The notes under the pieces are model-generated. The model was not told the DNA's origin and searched no databases. It saw only the letters and a list, made by a program, of their open reading frames with translations. A stretch of DNA of 64,000 nt from Piliocolobus tephrosceles (Eukaryota > Chordata > Mammalia > Primates > Cercopithecidae): positions 123,624,275 to 123,688,274 of the forward strand of contig NC_045441.1 of assembly GCF_002776525.5 (NCBI RefSeq), in the 5' to 3' direction. The translations under genes were made by a program, and so were the position numbers. Below, piece by piece: positions 27,707 through 41,466 of this stretch (position 1 is its first letter; each line of letters starts with the position of its first letter).

Positions 27707-28866
27707 ATGGCCTGTATCTACCCAACCACTTGCTGTGCCTCACTTCCAACCAAAGGTCTTAATACAAGAATATCCCTCACCACAATCCTAATACTGTCAG
27801 TAGCCACCCTGCTGTCCACAGCAGCCCCTCCAAGCTGCCGTGAGTGTTATCAGTCTTTCCACCATGGAGGAAAAATGCAACAGTCCTTTACTTACCATAA
27901 TCATATAGAAAAATCCTGTTATGGAACCTTAGTCGAGGAATGTGTTGAATCAGGGAAAAGTTATTATAAAGCAAAAAATCTAGGAGTAGAGTATCTGGCA
28001 GTTATAATGGGGCTATATGTCCAAAAGGTAAGCAGTGGCTTTGCTTCACCAAAATTGGACAATGGGGAGTAAACACTCAAGTGCCAGAGGACATAGAGAG
28101 AGAACAGATTACAGCCAAAACAAAGGCCAAAGCCAACAACTCCCCTCCAAAATAACCCATGGTATTTCCACCCCTTTATACAAAACTACAAGCAGGCGTA
28201 TCCCTTCCCAAGCCAGGAAGAAAAACTGTTTGTAGATCTAGGAGAATGCATCGTGCTTACCATGAATGCATGCAATTGCTGGGTATGTGGGGGAGCTCAT
28301 ATGAGTGAACAGTGGCCATGATATGGGATAGACATTCTCCCCTACTTACTAGCATCCCAAGACTCCAGCCTCACTTTCACTCCTCGGGAACGCCCGCAGT
28401 CCTGGACACTTACCAACCCAGTAAGAGGGATGGCACGCATACTGCAAGGGGACTAATAAAACCCATCGCACCATAGGTGAAAGTCCCTGTCACCAAACCT
28501 TAACAGTCAACACCTCCACAGCAGAGTGGTGGCCAAGGTTACCCCACGGAGCCTGGTCTCCTAACTTAAGCTACCTCAATCGTGTCTTGTCAAAAAGGGC
28601 CTGGAACTGTACAAACGCCACTAACCCTTATGCCACATACCCCGCCTAAGTACACTATGGGACAATCCTATGAACACCAGCCTACAATGGATTGCCCCTG
28701 ATGGATTCCTTTGGATATGTGGAACCCAGCTTACTTGTGGCCACCTGATCACTGGCAAGGTACTTGCTTCCTAGGAACAATTAAATCTGGATTCTTTTTG
28801 CTTCCAAAGCAGTTAGGCAACACCCTCAGAATCCCTGTGTATGATAACCTAAACAAAGAAAAATGA
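27707..28866 (+). pseudogene. Class I ERV env surface-subunit remnant
   Basis: Opens with a 121-codon frame (27707-28072) whose residues 22-41 form a hydrophobic, signal-like stretch (ISLTTILILSVATLLSTAA), followed by Cys-rich sequence (PPSCRECYQSF). After the stop, SU-like sequence continues in other frames, including a CWVCGGAH-like patch near 28270-28300. The surface subunit is therefore split by several frameshifts and stops and cannot be made. Confidence 0.75.
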
Positions 28867-29448
28867 TCCTTAAAAGTAGGTCGAAGCCAAAGATGGCAAG
28901 AGGATGAGGGGCCTCCACAACGGATCATCGAATACTACGGTCCTGCCACTTGGGCTGAGGATGGTTATCACACTCCCATATATATGCTAAATAGAGTAAT
29001 TAGACTGCAGGCTGTTCTAGAGATAAACACTAACCAAACAGCCTCAGCCCTGGAAATGCTCACGCAACAACAAAACCAAATGTGCGCGGCAATTTATCAA
29101 AACAGGCTGGCACTCGACTACTTATTAGCAGAAGAAGGTGGGATCTGTGGTAAGTTTAATGTCTCCAATTGCTGTCTTAATATAGACGATAACAGAAAAG
29201 CAGTTCTAGAAATCACTTCAAACATCAGAAAAGTAACCCATGTACCAGTCCAAACCTGGAAGGGATGGGAACCAACAAACCTAGGAAGGTGGTTCTCTAA
29301 TTTAGGAGGATTTAAAACGCTGGTAGGGGCAGTAATCTTCATCACTGGGTTCCTCCTGTTTCTCCCCTGTATTATCCCACTGATAATAAAAGCCATTAAA
29401 AGTCTTATTGAAACTACAGTCAACCGCCAGACAATACTGCTACAATGA
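28867..29448 (+). pseudogene. Class I ERV env transmembrane-subunit open segment
   Basis: A 193-codon frame is open from just after a TGA (28864-28866) to the stop at 29446-29448; the first ATG is at 28984. It reads an SU end ([18 protein letters not shown]), a heptad repeat ([19 protein letters not shown]), the [13 protein letters not shown] segment, a C-X7-CC motif ([10 protein letters not shown]), a Trp-containing stem and a strong membrane anchor ([20 protein letters not shown]) with a short tail. No furin-like cleavage site or clear fusion peptide precedes the heptads. The TM part is intact for an old ERV, but with the SU part broken no complete Env can form. Confidence 0.8.
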
Positions 29449-29596
29449 CACAATGAATACCAACCCATCTCTCAAAAATACCTCAAAATTAAGTTTTTCT
29501 TTTTTCCGAGGTGCCCACACCACCCTCTATGTCATGCCTGAAGTAGTTATTTAAAAAGTCATCCCTTTCCCTTTTTCTATAACCAAATAGACAGGA

Positions 29597-29970
29597 ATGA
29601 AAGACTTTCCCCAGCTTGGGGGAATGAATAACTCCTCCCTTCTCAGGTCCAGTGCCAAGGCACAAGGTCACCTGCGCCAGCCAGTGTGCGTCAGCAAGAT
29701 AGCAGGAGCAGGAAGAGAGCTGGCCGGAAGACACATACCCCTTGAAGACCAAGAGAGAGGCCGTGGGGGTACCACATAGCAGTTACATCAGACTGGGACA
29801 CTTCCTGTTTACAGAAGACTATAAAACCTCTGCCCCATCCTCATTTGGGGCCGACACCATTTTAGGACTCAGCCCGTCTGCACCAAGGCACTCATTAAAA
29901 CAGCGTGTTGCTCCATACTGCCTTGTGCTGTTTATTGGTGAGCTCTCGGGGTTCCAACCGATATTAGAAC
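29597..29970 (+). mobile_element. 3' LTR of the class I ERV
   Basis: Starts TGAAAGACTTTCC and carries a TATA box (tataaaa, 29820-29826), a polyadenylation signal (attaaa, 29894-29899) and a U5-like gagctctcggggttcc. It follows env by about 150 bases in the correct order. The left edge is fairly clear; the right edge is approximate. No matching 5' LTR exists in the window. Confidence 0.75.
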
Positions 29971-29975
29971 CTTGA

Positions 29976-30312
29976 ACTTTCTGGCCACCAGCTCCTGTTT
30001 TCCTCTTTGACGGCCAGATCCATGCCTTTCATGAAGCATTCTAATATTGGAAGCAACTTTTGGAAACTGCTAGGGCCATGACTACCTTTGAGATGGTGAA
30101 AAATTACTTTGCTAAGCAAACCTCCTGGAAGAAAAGATTTCTGTGCACAGGTGAGGAACCTGTGGTATTAGCAAGTTTGGCACCTTTATGGAAGAGGTGC
30201 ATTCATTCAATTATTCAGTAAATTCATTTATTCATCCCACAAGCATTCACCATTTAATATCAACAGGAACTGTTTTTGGCCCTAGGATTACAGAGATGAA
30301 GAGAATAAGTCT
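29976..30312. other. Intergenic spacer
   Basis: No gene seen. The stretch near 30225-30305 resembles a LINE-2 3' end (attcatttattcatccc...ccctaggattacagagatgaa). Confidence 0.45.
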
Positions 30313-30817
<505 letters not shown>

Positions 30818-31099
30818 TCAGAAAACAAGCTCAGGCTTTTTCCTCCTCCATTATCTAGTTATAAGGTATCCCCTGCACCACCACTCAGGTAAAGCGATGG
30901 AGAGGTGCTGGTGCAACAGTGGATGACATGGCTCTGAGTCACCTGCTCACACGGCTTACTTGTGCCCTCTGGTTTTGCTCATGCTTGATGTTGGATATAC
31001 ACTTCTGCTTTGGATACATTGTTATTGAGCCTAACCAACCTATGGACTTGGGGGGTCTGATAGAACCTAGGATATGATGTGAATTGTGGCTACATTGTC

Positions 31100-31760
31100 A
31101 CTTCTGTCCTGTGATCAGGCACTCTGCCTCTAGCTGGGTCTGGTAGCGCACCAAAAGTTGTTTTTCAAAAGACATTAAATTATCTGCTGCTAATGGCATG
31201 GACTTGCTCAAGAGTTCTAGGTCTTCATTGTGATTCTCCCAGTTGAGTCTTTCCATAAGTTCTACACACACCTTTCCCACCATTGATACTCTGATACAGA
31301 TACCATAGGGTCTGCTGGGTTTTATGGCTCGAGCAGCATTGCAACCTTATCTGGCTGCTGAGCTCTTTCTTCCACTGGGCCTCACCAAAGCTGGCTGCCT
31401 TGGTGACATCTAGGATGAGGGTTGGAGCAGTATTCACAAGTGTGAAATATGCTGCCACCAGGGCTTGAAGAGAACTACCAAGAGCTATACTTCCATCTTC
31501 ATTTATGACAGATTTAGATAGGGAGATGCAATTTATCCTTTCTTGTACTTGGGGAAAATGTCCCAGAATGTCCCAACCACCAGACTCTTAAAGGTTTCAC
31601 TGGTGTGACATACATCCTGAGTCTTAATAGGATTTATTTCACCCCTCTGGAGTATGTTTCTTACCAAAGTGTCCAGTGTGCTACCCATTTCTTGTTCATA
31701 TAATCCAGTTAGCATCGTGTTATTAACATGATGGATCAATGTGGGATGTCCGGATAGTCT
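31100..31760 (-). pseudogene. Antisense ERV pol (reverse transcriptase) remnant
   Basis: On the minus strand three overlapping frames read ERV reverse transcriptase and connection fragments: MLTGLYEQEMGSTLDTLVR with INPIKTQD (31739-31600), AASFGEAQWKKEL (near 31390), and further pol-like sequence to 31100. The catalytic YxDD position is degenerate (HVNN). Stops and frameshifts throughout. It is unrelated in orientation to the 26.8-30 kb ERV, so it derives from a separate insertion. Confidence 0.65.
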
Positions 31761-33107
31761 AGATATCTTTGAACTCTGACAATAGGTAAGAAAGCTAACC
31801 TAGCCTTGGGATGAAGCTGTAAATGCATACTATTGTCTGCTCTATCTGAATGCAGACTGTCTCTGATCTTCTTTATTGATTGGAACAGAAAAAGATCATT
31901 TGCCAGCTAAACATAAATGTAAGGAGTAACTACTGTGATCAATTACAGCATCTTAACTGGATAAAGAGGGACAAGAAGAAGTTGATTGTCCACGAAGATT
32001 GTGACAGACAGTAAAATGAGATAAGATTAGTGGATCAGAGATCTTAACGGTGTCCAAGAATTGATAAAGTATGAGTGTTACAGGGAACAAGATGGAAAGG
32101 TAAGAGGTATTGGTCAGAATATGATGCTTAAATTTGAAACTCAATGGTAGTAGATCTGTTTGTAATGACAATAAAGAGAGGAAAAGTTCTTAACAATCGA
32201 GGGTGTAAATTAACTGAGATAACAAAGTCACTGAGAATTATATGGATATGGAAAGTCCCCAAGAATGATTACAAAAGTGGTAGCTAAAAGCGATAAAATC
32301 TCTGATGAATGAGCGTGACCTTAAGGTCATTTAAAATAATAGTAACGTATATAGTTTTGATGCTGAGTACTTCAAAGTATCTGGGATATTGACAAAAAAT
32401 AGACTAAGAACTGCAATATCCAAAGAGAATATCTACCTTACTTTTAGGATCATTGGTACGAGGATGCACAAAGAAAAACAAGCCAATTCTTAAGAGAACA
32501 GCAGGTGAAGCAATGTCCATAAAGGAAGGCATGTTATCAGTTATAGCAAGAACAGGAAATGAACACTCAGAGAAGAGATAGAAGATAAGGTATAAGGAAT
32601 GTTGACAATGAGGATTGTTGGCAGTGGTCTGTTGATAAATAAAGTTTAACAGCCAGTTCTTTGGGAGAGGTGGAGTGGAGTCCTGATAAGCAGCCCTTGC
32701 CCGTTTCCAGGGGATTAATGCTCCCACAGTGGCCTATTTTAAACCGTCTGACATTCAGTGCCAAGACTGGGGCTAGGACAATCTCAGTAATCATGAGGAC
32801 TAAGGTTTTAATGCAATATTCTAAAAAACCAAAATCAATGCAAAAAATCCACGACAAGCAAAGTATCAAAACCTGGACTAAAGATGGGCTGCTGTTTGTG
32901 TTTTTGGACCCGCATGATTGTGTAATGGCAACAGTTGTTTCCAGTCAGCCCAGGGCTCCTCAATCTCAGTGGCTTTTGAGTTACCCAACAGGGGGTTTTA
33001 TGAGAGTTGACAGTGGCATGGGAACAGATTGAATTGGGCAAATTTATATTTCTACATACCTCCAATTTCCTTATGCAGGGCTTTATACATAATCATGGTC
33101 TTCTGTT
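31761..33107. other. Unrecognised intergenic stretch
   Basis: Open frames up to about 120 codons exist on both strands (for example 32661-33032 plus and 32404-32869 minus), but they overlap each other and none resembles a known protein. It could be more decayed ERV belonging to the pol remnant next to it; I cannot place it. Confidence 0.35.
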
Positions 33108-35627
<2,520 letters not shown>

Positions 35628-35949
35628 TAGTCCAGAGCCCATGTAGCAAGTGGCTTCAAGAGGTAATTATCTAGCTCAAGGGGGAGTGAGAGGTTATAGC
35701 TGTTGCATTTCAATGCTTCCCTGGGCCTGATCATTCAAGGGGGCTACGATTCCTTAGAAAGAAAATTTATTTTCTTTCATAGAACCTAGATTCTGTTAAA
35801 GAATGCAGCTGCCATGTCAGACTTGCCTTTCTCCAATCTCCTTTTTGGAGATAGAAGGAAAAAAACCTCTCATCCTATTAATGTTACTCTTTTGGGGTCT
35901 GTATTACAGCTGAAACTGACCCTAACCTTTGAAGGATTACAATAAACTC

Positions 35950-36115
35950 TGCACACATTATCTCACTTATGCATCATTATAACCCACAGGTAAGTATTAT
36001 TGCACCAGTTTTCTAGTTAAGGAAACAAGACCTACAGGGCTTGAGTAGATGACAGAGTCAGGCAGCCTGGCTTTAGAACTGGTTCTGTTAATCCATACCA
36101 GGCATTATTCCAAGC
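35950..36115 (+). repeat. MIR SINE
   Basis: Pattern acattatctcacttatgcatc, aagtattattgcacc, gaaacaagacctacagggcttgag and gtcaggcagcctgg fits a decayed MIR. Confidence 0.6.
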
Positions 36116-36127
36116 ACTTAAGAAGTA

Positions 36128-38553
36128 CAGAGATATTGTGGGCTTGACTGCAGACCACATTAATAAAACAACTGTCATGATAAATCAAGTCACATGACAT
36201 TTTTTGGTTTCCCAGTGTAAATAAGTTATGTTTACATTACACCATACAATATACATTGTATAATATAATTGTACAATAGCATTGTGTCTAAAACACAATG
36301 TGTCTACCTTAATTTAAAAATACTTTATTGCTGAAAAAAAAAAAGCTAAACCATCATCTGAGCCTTCACCGGGTCTTAATGTTTTTGCTCTTGCCTTCAT
36401 GTTGATGGCTGCTGCCTGATCAGGGTAGTGGTTGCTGAATATCAGGGTGGCTGTGGCAATTACTTATAATAAGAACAAAGTGAAGCTTGCTGCATCGATT
36501 GACTCTTCCTATCACAAAAGACTACTCTATAGCATACAATGCTGTTTGACAGTAGAACTTTTTTCACAATTGAAGTCAGTCCGCTCAAGCCCTGCCAGTG
36601 CTTTATCAACTAAGTTTATGTAAAACTCTACCTAAATCCATTGTCATTTTAACAACATTGAGGACATCCTCACTAGGAGTAGATTACATCTCAAAAAAGC
36701 ACTTTCTTTGCTCATCCACAAGAAGCAACTCTACATCCATTCAAGTTTTCTCGTAGGATTGCAGCAATTCAGTCACATCTACAGGCTTCATGTCTTATTC
36801 TAGTTCTCTTGCTGTTTCTGCCATATCTGCAGTGACTTTCACCACTAAAGTCTTGAACCCCTCAGAGTCATCCATGAGGGTCAGAATCATCTTCTTCTAA
36901 ACTCCTGCTAATGTTGATATTTTGATTTCCTCCCATGAAGCATGACTGTTCTTAATGGCATCTATAATGATGATTCTTTTCCAGAAGGTTTTCAACTTCC
37001 TTTGTTCAGACCCATCAGAAAATAACTATCTATGGCAGCGATAGCCTTGCAAAATGTGTTTCTTAAATAATAAGACTTGAAAGTTGATATTACTCCTTGA
37101 TCCATGAGCTGCAGAACGAATGTTGTGTTAGCAGACAAGAAAAAAAATATATGATACCTTGTATATCTCCATCAGAGCTCTTGTTGACCAGGCGCATTGT
37201 CAATGAGCAGTACTATTTTGAAAAGGATCTTTTTTCTTGTTCTGGGTAGTAGTTTTCAACAGTGGGTTTAAAATATTCATGCTGTAAACCATGCCATAAA
37301 CAGATTTATTGTCATCCAGGCCTTGTTGTTTCATTTATTGAGCAGGCTGAGCAGATTTTGCATAATTCTTTGGGGCCCTGGAGTTTTCAGAATGACACAT
37401 GAGCATAGGCTTCAACTTAAAGTCGCCAGCTGCATTCATCCCTAACAAGAGAGTCAGCCTGTCCTTTGAAGTTTTGAAGCCAGGCATTGACTTCTCCTGT
37501 CTAGCTATGAAGAGTTCTAGATGGCATCTTCTTCTCATATAAAGTCGTTTCATCTACATTGAAAATCTATTGTTTAGTGTGGCCACCTCCATCAATGATC
37601 TTAGCTAGATCTTCTGGATAACTTGCTGCAGCTTCTGTATCAGCACTTACTGCTTCATCTTGCACTTTGTTACAGAAATGGCTTCTTTGCTTAAACCTCA
37701 TGAACCAATCTCTGTTAGCTTCAAGTTTTTATTTTGCAAGTTTCTTACCTCTCTCAGCCTTCACAGAATTGAAGAGAGTTAGGGCCTTGTTCTGCATTAA
37801 GCTTTGGCTTAAGAGAATGTTGTGGCTGGTTTGATCTTCCATCCAGACCACTAAGACTTTCTCCACATCAGCAATAAAGCTGCTTTGCTTTCTTATCATT
37901 TATATGTTTACTGGAGCAGCACTTTTAATTTCCTTCAAGAGCTTTTACAAAGAACTTTGCATTCACAACTTGGCTAACTATTTGGCACAAGAGACCTTGC
38001 TTTCAGCCTGTCTCAACTTTTGACATTCTTTCCTTGCTAGGCTTAGTTATGTCTTAATCGACTTAGCTTTTGATTTAAAGTGAGAGATGCGAGACTCTTC
38101 CTTTCATTTGAACACTTAGAAGTCACTGTAGGGTTATTAATTGGCCTAATTTTAATATCCTTATATCTCCCTCCTACCCAGGGACTAGGGAGGCCCGAGA
38201 AGAGGAAGAGAGATGGGGGAACGGCTGGTCAGTGGAGCAGAACACACAACATTTATCGATTGAGTTTGCCCTCTTATATGGACACAGTTCATGGAATCCC
38301 AAAACAATTATAATAATAACATAAAAGATCACTGATCAGAGATAATGATAGCAGGTATAATAATGATGAAAAAGTTTGAAATATTGTGAGAATCACCAAA
38401 ATGTGACACAGCTACTCAAGTAAGCACTTACTGTTGGAATAATGGCGCCAGTAGACTTACTTGACTCAAGGCTGCCATGAAACTTTGGTTTGTAAAAATG
38501 AAGTCCGTGAACTGCAATAATAAAGTGAAGCATCATGAAGTGAGGTGTGCCTG
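36128..38553 (-). mobile_element. Tigger1 DNA transposon, nearly full length
   Basis: A pogo-type (Tc1/mariner superfamily) element of about 2.43 kb, close to the 2.4-kb family length. The right terminal repeat is clear (gaggtgtgcctg, ending 38553) and is followed by target TA (38554-38555). At the left, TA (36126-36127) is followed by cag and then agatattg, so about ten bases of the terminal repeat have been lost. The element lies in minus orientation and was once moved by its own transposase. Confidence 0.9.
37335..37553 (-). pseudogene. Tigger1 transposase fragment (DDE domain)
   Basis: A 72-codon minus-strand frame contains [20 protein letters not shown] and [19 protein letters not shown], the core of the pogo-type DDE transposase that cuts and pastes Tigger DNA. 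Helix-turn-helix DNA-binding segments lie upstream on the minus strand (to about 38100), broken by stops. Related to host genes of the TIGD/JRK group, but this copy is dead. Confidence 0.85.
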
Positions 38554-39589
38554 TACAAATGGATGAAAGGTAGATACGACACTGGTTAAATTCACGCCAT
38601 TAGTATTTCTCTATTTTACAAGTACCAGAGCTTGTTTGACAAAAGAACACTCATTTCATGTTAGGCAAAATATAATGTATGTTCACACACATGAAAATCT
38701 CTGGAAAACCAAACATAAAATTAATAGTCAACATGTATTTATCACCCTCTACTGGCAGTTGAGCAGGACTGCTCTTCCTTTCTTAAATTGATAATGAACT
38801 GAGTAACAGACACCAGACACATGAAAATCAAAATATCAGCTTGGTTTCTGACAAAGCTGAACCACAGAAGGTAATTTGGTCTTTGTCTATAGACTCCATC
38901 AAATGCCCCCCTGGAATGAATGTGCCCACCAGTGTCAGGCGAAACTGGACCACTGTGACTCCCTCTCAGAGGCAGGTCACCTGGGTGGAAAGTATGTGCA
39001 ACCTGAAGAGAGCATTCTTTCTCAGAGAGAGAGAGTGAGCAGATCCAAAAGAGGCTGTGCCAAGTGCACACAATTCCTTTTTCTGATTTCATCAGATAAA
39101 ACACTCCACCACCCTCAGGGAAGAGTAAGTGACGAGCTGGATGAAAGATAATAGATGTTATCTTGTAATGATTTTCCCAAGAGCAGAACGTTCTACTTTA
39201 TGGGGGTAAAGTAGAATCTACAGAAATGTAGCAGAGAGGTCCCATGAAATGGTTTTCATGAAGGGCAATATGCTAAGTGTTTCATATGGCAAAGTGACAG
39301 GTAGTGAGATAGTCTGAGTCTAGAGACTCCATACAAAACCCCCAGGCTGCAAGGACACTTCCAGACTCTGAGGAAGAGCAGTCACAAGGGGCCAGCTTGG
39401 ATGAAGGGGCTGATCTCATCACAGGAGTGCCACATACACATCGCCACTGAAGCATAAGTGATGCACTTTTCTTTCCACCTTTAGTGTCTGGACAAAGACG
39501 TTCTAAAATGGAAGAGGCGTTTTGTGAAATTGCCTCTTCCGTGCAGCCTATTTCCATCCAGGTTTCTCTAGTCCTCTTGATATCCTGAA

Positions 39590-39720
39590 AGGTGGGCATG
39601 TCTCTTACAGATGAGACATTTAAAGCCCAGAAGGGTTGAGTAGCTTGCCCAAGACCATACGGAGCTATTCAGGGAATGGAGCCAAGATTGAATGACTTCA
39701 GAAAGCTCCTTCACTTTTCA
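39590..39720 (+). repeat. MIR fragment
   Basis: Contains ttacagatgagac, aagcccagaagggttgagtagcttgcccaag and gccaagattgaatg, matching the MIR core and 3' part. Confidence 0.7.
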
Positions 39721-40299
39721 CATTATCTCATTGCCAACTAGAGAATCCTTTCCCAAGAGCTTGAAACTGGTTGGAGAGTGTGACAATACTAACTGATCTA
39801 CACCTTAAGTGGGATGGGTTATACGATCTATACATAGAGAAGCCCCGTGGTGAGGGAGCTATGCATATGTGATGAATTTAGAATTTCTTTCTTTGCCTGT
39901 TTCACCTAAGTGCCTAGAACAAAAATGTGTTTCTTCTTTCAAGAAAACTTCAGAAAGACGCTTTGTTAGTTTTGTCATAGCCTTGAGTGTCAGGTAGTCA
40001 TGAGAATACAAATCTGTCAGCCATAAATCTCCAGAGCTTTTTTGTGATGCTAGCTTGAGGGCCTGGTGTTTCACAGTTACAGGTCCTTGATGGGCCAAGA
40101 AGGACTCAAGAAGAGAAACTGTATTGAGCTGGAAGAGATGGCAGTGATGGATAACAGTGGAAGGTGAATGTGGGTATGACTTGATAGAACTTGGGTGTGG
40201 GCAATTCTTCCATTTCTTATTTATTTAAAAATTCAAGTAACTAATGGTTTATTAATTTAATGAAGAGTTGTAATTTTATAGGAAGACAGAAGCCCATTC

Positions 40300-40400
40300 T
40301 TTGCTGGGATTTTTTGCCAGACACTGTTCATATATTATCCTTCTTAATCCTCATAAGAACCTACAAAAGTAGGTTATAATAGCTCTGTCTCTGTCTCTCT
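40300..40400 (+). repeat. MIR fragment
   Basis: Contains gccagacactgttcatatattatc followed by ttaatcctcataagaacc, the MIR 5' half. Confidence 0.6.
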
Positions 40401-40544
40401 TTCTTCCTGTCTGATCTGTAGCACATGAAAATGTTTAGGCTTAAAAAAGATTAAGTAACCTAAGTATACAGGTCTAAAACCCACATTACTTTCAACATAT
40501 AATACATTCCAAAAACTTAGCTTCTTAAAATACTATAGAGTTAC

Positions 40545-40745
40545 AATGAGCAGTTCACATACATTGTCTTCTTAAGCCTTCACCTGGTCCCTTGGAGTTA
40601 GTCTTTATATTGCTCACTTTGTTGATGCTAAAGCTGAAGCTCAAAAAAGTTACTTCTTACAGCCAGTAAAAAGCAGAGTTGGAATTCAAATGCAGGTCTT
40701 CTGACATCCAATATCAAGCTCTGTCCCCACTGTTGCACTGAAATC
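40545..40745 (+). repeat. MIR SINE
   Basis: Contains ttcttaagccttcacctgg, gatgctaaagctgaagctc, gttggaattcaaatgcaggtct and tgtccccactgttgcactg, in MIR order. Confidence 0.7.
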
Positions 40746-41233
40746 AGCGACACATTCCTTTTCACCCACAGGAAGCCTTTCTGTGTGAGTCATAACTTTG
40801 CATACAGAACAAAGCTGGCTGCCTAAGGACAGATGGGGGGGTTGGGGGAGGGAGTTCACGGCCTTAGACCTTGAAAATCAAAATCTGCAAAGTGAGGCCA
40901 ACATCACTATCATTAAAAAAAACCCTTTGGGACAAGTTATTGTGGATAGCAGCTCCAGAGTGCATTGTTGAAGGAAACTAGAACCTTTGGCATCATCCCA
41001 AATCAATTACACTGATATTAAGGAAGATAACCAGGATCTTTCTCCACATATACCTGGTTGCTCTTATGAGATACATAAATAGATAATCATTACATCTGTA
41101 AAGTCTAGACAGTGGCACTGATTTTGTATCTTCTTTTTCTCTCCCTATTTATTTTCTTCACACATCCATCTCCTACATTAAGCTGCTTCATAATTGCACT
41201 TGGCAGAACCTGTCCTGCTAAAATTAAATTTCA

Positions 41234-41466
41234 GGCCAGGCATGGTGGCTCATGCCTGTAATCCCAGCACATGTGGAGGCTGAGGCAGAAGGATCACTTG
41301 AGCATAGGAGTTCAAGACCAGCCTGGGCAACAGAGCGAGACCCCACCTCTGAAAAAAAAAAAAAAAAAAGACTGAGCCTGCAGGTCGAGGCTGCAGTGAG
41401 CCATAATTGTGCCACTGCATCCCAGCCTGAGACTCTGTCTCAATAAAATAAATAAAATAAAATAAA
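41234..41466 (+). mobile_element. Alu, internally deleted
   Basis: Left arm is complete with a long A linker (41352-41369); the right arm lacks its first half and ends in an aataaaataaa tail. Confidence 0.9.

Larger units (their letters stand above)
38556..41233. other. Intergenic DNA with MIR fragments
   Basis: No gene found. MIR-like segments occur at about 39590-39720, 40300-40400 and 40545-40745. The open frames (up to 120 codons) lack family resemblance. Confidence 0.5.
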
